Assembly (NCBI RefSeq): GCF_003243515.1
Contig: NZ_QFRA01000001.1
Location: 124,001-188,000, forward strand
Reading direction: 5' to 3'
Source: Corynebacterium kroppenstedtii
Lineage (GTDB): Bacteria > Actinomycetota > Actinomycetes > Mycobacteriales > Mycobacteriaceae
DNA: 64,000 nt
The first letter of the stretch is position 1; each line of letters begins with the position of its first letter. Of this stretch, positions 62,449 to 64,000 are shown in pieces. The notes under the pieces were generated by a model that did no database searches, was not told the DNA's origin, and was given only the letters and a program-made list of their open reading frames with translations. Position numbers and translations under genes: made by a program.

Positions 62449-62704
62449 ACCGTCCCTCTTCCTTTACATTTGGCCCATGCAGGCTCGATTGTCGCCCGGG
62501 TGGCGCGATGTGGCGCTGACCTCGCGCCAGCTTCGTACTAGCCCCGTTCCGACTTCGCACCCTTGATAGATCGCTTTCCTAAAAGGATAGAGGAAATAAA
62601 ATCTTACTGCTTCTTACATCGGTACGGCTCAGGTCAATACGCTCCACTTCGAGTGACGAAGACCTCACTTGATTCACGCGTCAGGTGCAACCACCATAGG
62701 TTGT
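62449..62704. other. Divergent intergenic region upstream of nagE-like gene
   Basis: About 255 bases containing the promoters of the minus-strand small-protein/esterase pair and of the plus-strand PTS gene. A GC-rich patch at 62490-62535 contains GCGCGA/TGGCGC-like short repeats. No recognisable GlcNAc-type operator was found. Confidence 0.35.
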
Positions 62705-64000
62705 ATGACAAGTACCGAGCACTCGTCCTCGCGTAAAAATCCCGAGGCCCCCCAGCGGCCAGAATCGCTCCCCACCAGTGCTGATGCCCCGTCGACGTCA
62801 CCGTCATCTTCACCGGAAGCATCACCCTCAGCGTCGAAACGGAAGTTTCATAGACCTGACTTCTCCCAGCTCCAGCGATTGGGTAAAAGCCTCATGTTGC
62901 CCATCGCGCTCCTACCGGCAGCGGGAATACTTCTCAGATTAGGCCAAGACGACCTCCTCGGACGGATCCAAACCCCCGTCGTCGGCCCTTTCTTCGAGGC
63001 GATGAGTGCCGCTGGGCAAGCGCTTTTCTCCCAGCTCCCGCTGCTCTTTGCGGTCGGCGTCGCTATTGGATTCGCTAAGAAGGCCGACGGCTCAACAGCC
63101 CTGGCGGCCGTCGCCGGATACCTCGTGATGGGGGCGGTGTTTAAGCAAATGCCACCGCTCGTCCTCAACGGAGTTAAAGATTCCGCGGGCGACCAAGCCC
63201 TCATCGATTACAGCGTGTTCGGCGGTATCGTCGTTGGACTGCTCACCGCGTGGCTATACGACAAGTATCACGACATTAAACTGCCGTCCTATCTCGGTTT
63301 TTTCGGCGGGCGCCGATTCGTACCCATCGTCGTCTCAGTAACGACGCTGATCACCGGATTTGTTCTGTCGTACATTTATCCCATTTTCAACGAAGGATTG
63401 ACAGCGATCGGCCGATTCATCGGTGGAACGGGTGCATTAGGAGCGTTTGTCTACGGATTTGCTAACCGAATGCTCATCCCGCTGGGACTTCACCACATTC
63501 TGAACACCTACGTGTGGTTTATCTACGGTGATTACAACGGACCCGACGGAACTGTGTCCGGCGAGCTCTCCCGCTTCGCCGCGGGTGACCACTCCGCGGG
63601 GCTGCTGACCTCCGGTTTTTACCCCATTTTGATGTTCGGTCTGCCCGCGGCAGCGCTGGCCATGATTCACACAGCGAAGAAGGGACAAAAAGCGACGGCG
63701 ATCGGTATCCTCTCGGCCGCCGGGCTGACGGCGTTCTTTACCGGCGTGACCGAACCGCTCGAATTCGCGTTTATGTTCTTAGCGTTCCCCCTCTACGTTG
63801 TCCACGCGGTACTCACGGGTCTATCCCTCGCCATCGCGGAGCTGCTGAATATCCACCTGGGGTTCTCGTTCTCCGCCGGGCTACTCGATTTGATTCTCTA
63901 TGGCACGGCCCCCGCTGCACACAACATTCCTCTTCTTATCGTTCAAGGGCTCGCGTTCGCGGTTCTCTACTACCTCATATTCCGGTTCGCCATCGTGCAT
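62705..64000 (+). CDS. PTS permease EIIC domain, N-acetylglucosamine-type (NagE-like), 3' end outside window
   Basis: 432 codons open to the window end. After a Ser/Pro-rich tail of about 50 residues the EIIC domain begins: LQRLGKSLMLPIALLPAAGI, LFAVGVAIGFAKKADGSTAL, LPSYLGFFGGRRFVPIVVSV, NRMLIPLGLHHILNTYVWF, and the catalytic GVTEPLEFAFMFLAFPLY with the sugar-contacting Glu. The HIGF-type GFSFSAGLLDLILY follows. The EIIC-first order and these motifs match NagE rather than the EIIB-first PtsG of C. glutamicum, so GlcNAc (or glucose) uptake is expected. EIIB/EIIA should lie beyond 64000. Confidence 0.88.
   Translation, partial: MTSTEHSSSRKNPEAPQRPESLPTSADAPSTSPSSSPEASPSASKRKFHRPDFSQLQRLGKSLMLPIALLPAAGILLRLGQDDLLGRIQTPVVGPFFEAMSAAGQALFSQLPLLFAVGVAIGFAKKADGSTALAAVAGYLVMGAVFKQMPPLVLNGVKDSAGDQALIDYSVFGGIVVGLLTAWLYDKYHDIKLPSYLGFFGGRRFVPIVVSVTTLITGFVLSYIYPIFNEGLTAIGRFIGGTGALGAFVYGFANRMLIPLGLHHILNTYVWFIYGDYNGPDGTVSGELSRFAAGDHSAGLLTSGFYPILMFGLPAAALAMIHTAKKGQKATAIGILSAAGLTAFFTGVTEPLEFAFMFLAFPLYVVHAVLTGLSLAIAELLNIHLGFSFSAGLLDLILYGTAPAAHNIPLLIVQGLAFAVLYYLIFRFAIVH

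Noticed and set aside
1..64000. CRISPR arrays, insertion sequences, prophage genes
   Set aside because: No regularly spaced repeats, transposase, integrase or phage-structural genes were recognised on either strand.

Overview
The window is a chromosomal segment of a Corynebacteriales bacterium, most likely a Corynebacterium. The evidence is the arabinogalactan/mycolate locus (glfT2, decaprenyl-phosphoribose phosphatase, DPPR synthase, two Ag85-type mycolyltransferases, an Rv3802c-like cutinase), a GTP-type pckG, a DUF3068/PorA-family protein and HspR (HAIR) plus SigH heat-shock control. The locus lacks several mycolate genes, fadA/fadB beta-oxidation genes are present, and many homopolymer frameshifts occur. 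This fits the mycolate-less lipophile C. kroppenstedtii or a close relative; that species assignment is inference.

Region 1-14 kb: the dnaK-grpE-dnaJ heat-shock set lies on the minus strand but is split. About 9 kb carrying a phytase-like secreted protein, a four-gene peptide/nickel-type ABC importer with a permease-ATPase fusion, and an EIIC-like membrane transporter sits between grpE and dnaJ. Both halves have the same control signals (SigH-type promoter followed by an HspR inverted repeat). Two broken genes (a DUF488 gene and a small membrane protein) follow dnaK.

Region 14-32 kb: GlsB-type stress membrane protein, a large Ser/Gln-rich membrane-anchored protein, aminotransferase (AlaT-like), YibE/F protein, UDP-glucose dehydrogenase, dCTP deaminase, tRNA-Gly(CCC), then a minus-strand VanW-PrsW-PAP2-NiaP-like cluster. 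Downstream on the plus strand are a universal stress protein, a DUF3068 protein, a Dcu-type dicarboxylate transporter and a flavoprotein.

Region 32-42 kb: fadA-fadB preceded by a strong inverted repeat, converging on a budA / GH32-like / FUSC minus-strand unit, then pckG.

Region 42-61 kb is the most informative part. Gene order follows the conserved pck-trmB-NYN ... Rv3802c-DUF732-mycolyltransferases-ubiA-PAP2-glfT2 arrangement of mycolate producers. However, no MmpL3-type exporter follows the NYN gene, no accD4-pks13-fadD32 condensase cluster precedes the Rv3802c homologue, and no aftB lies between the mycolyltransferase and ubiA. A POT peptide transporter and an interrupted secreted repeat protein occupy the condensase position, next to a decayed tRNA-like sequence. 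The mycolyltransferases nevertheless keep complete catalytic triads.

Region 61-64 kb: a small 44-residue membrane protein translationally coupled to an esterase, and the start of a NagE-type PTS permease that runs off the window. No transcription-factor gene, CRISPR array or recognisable insertion sequence was seen.
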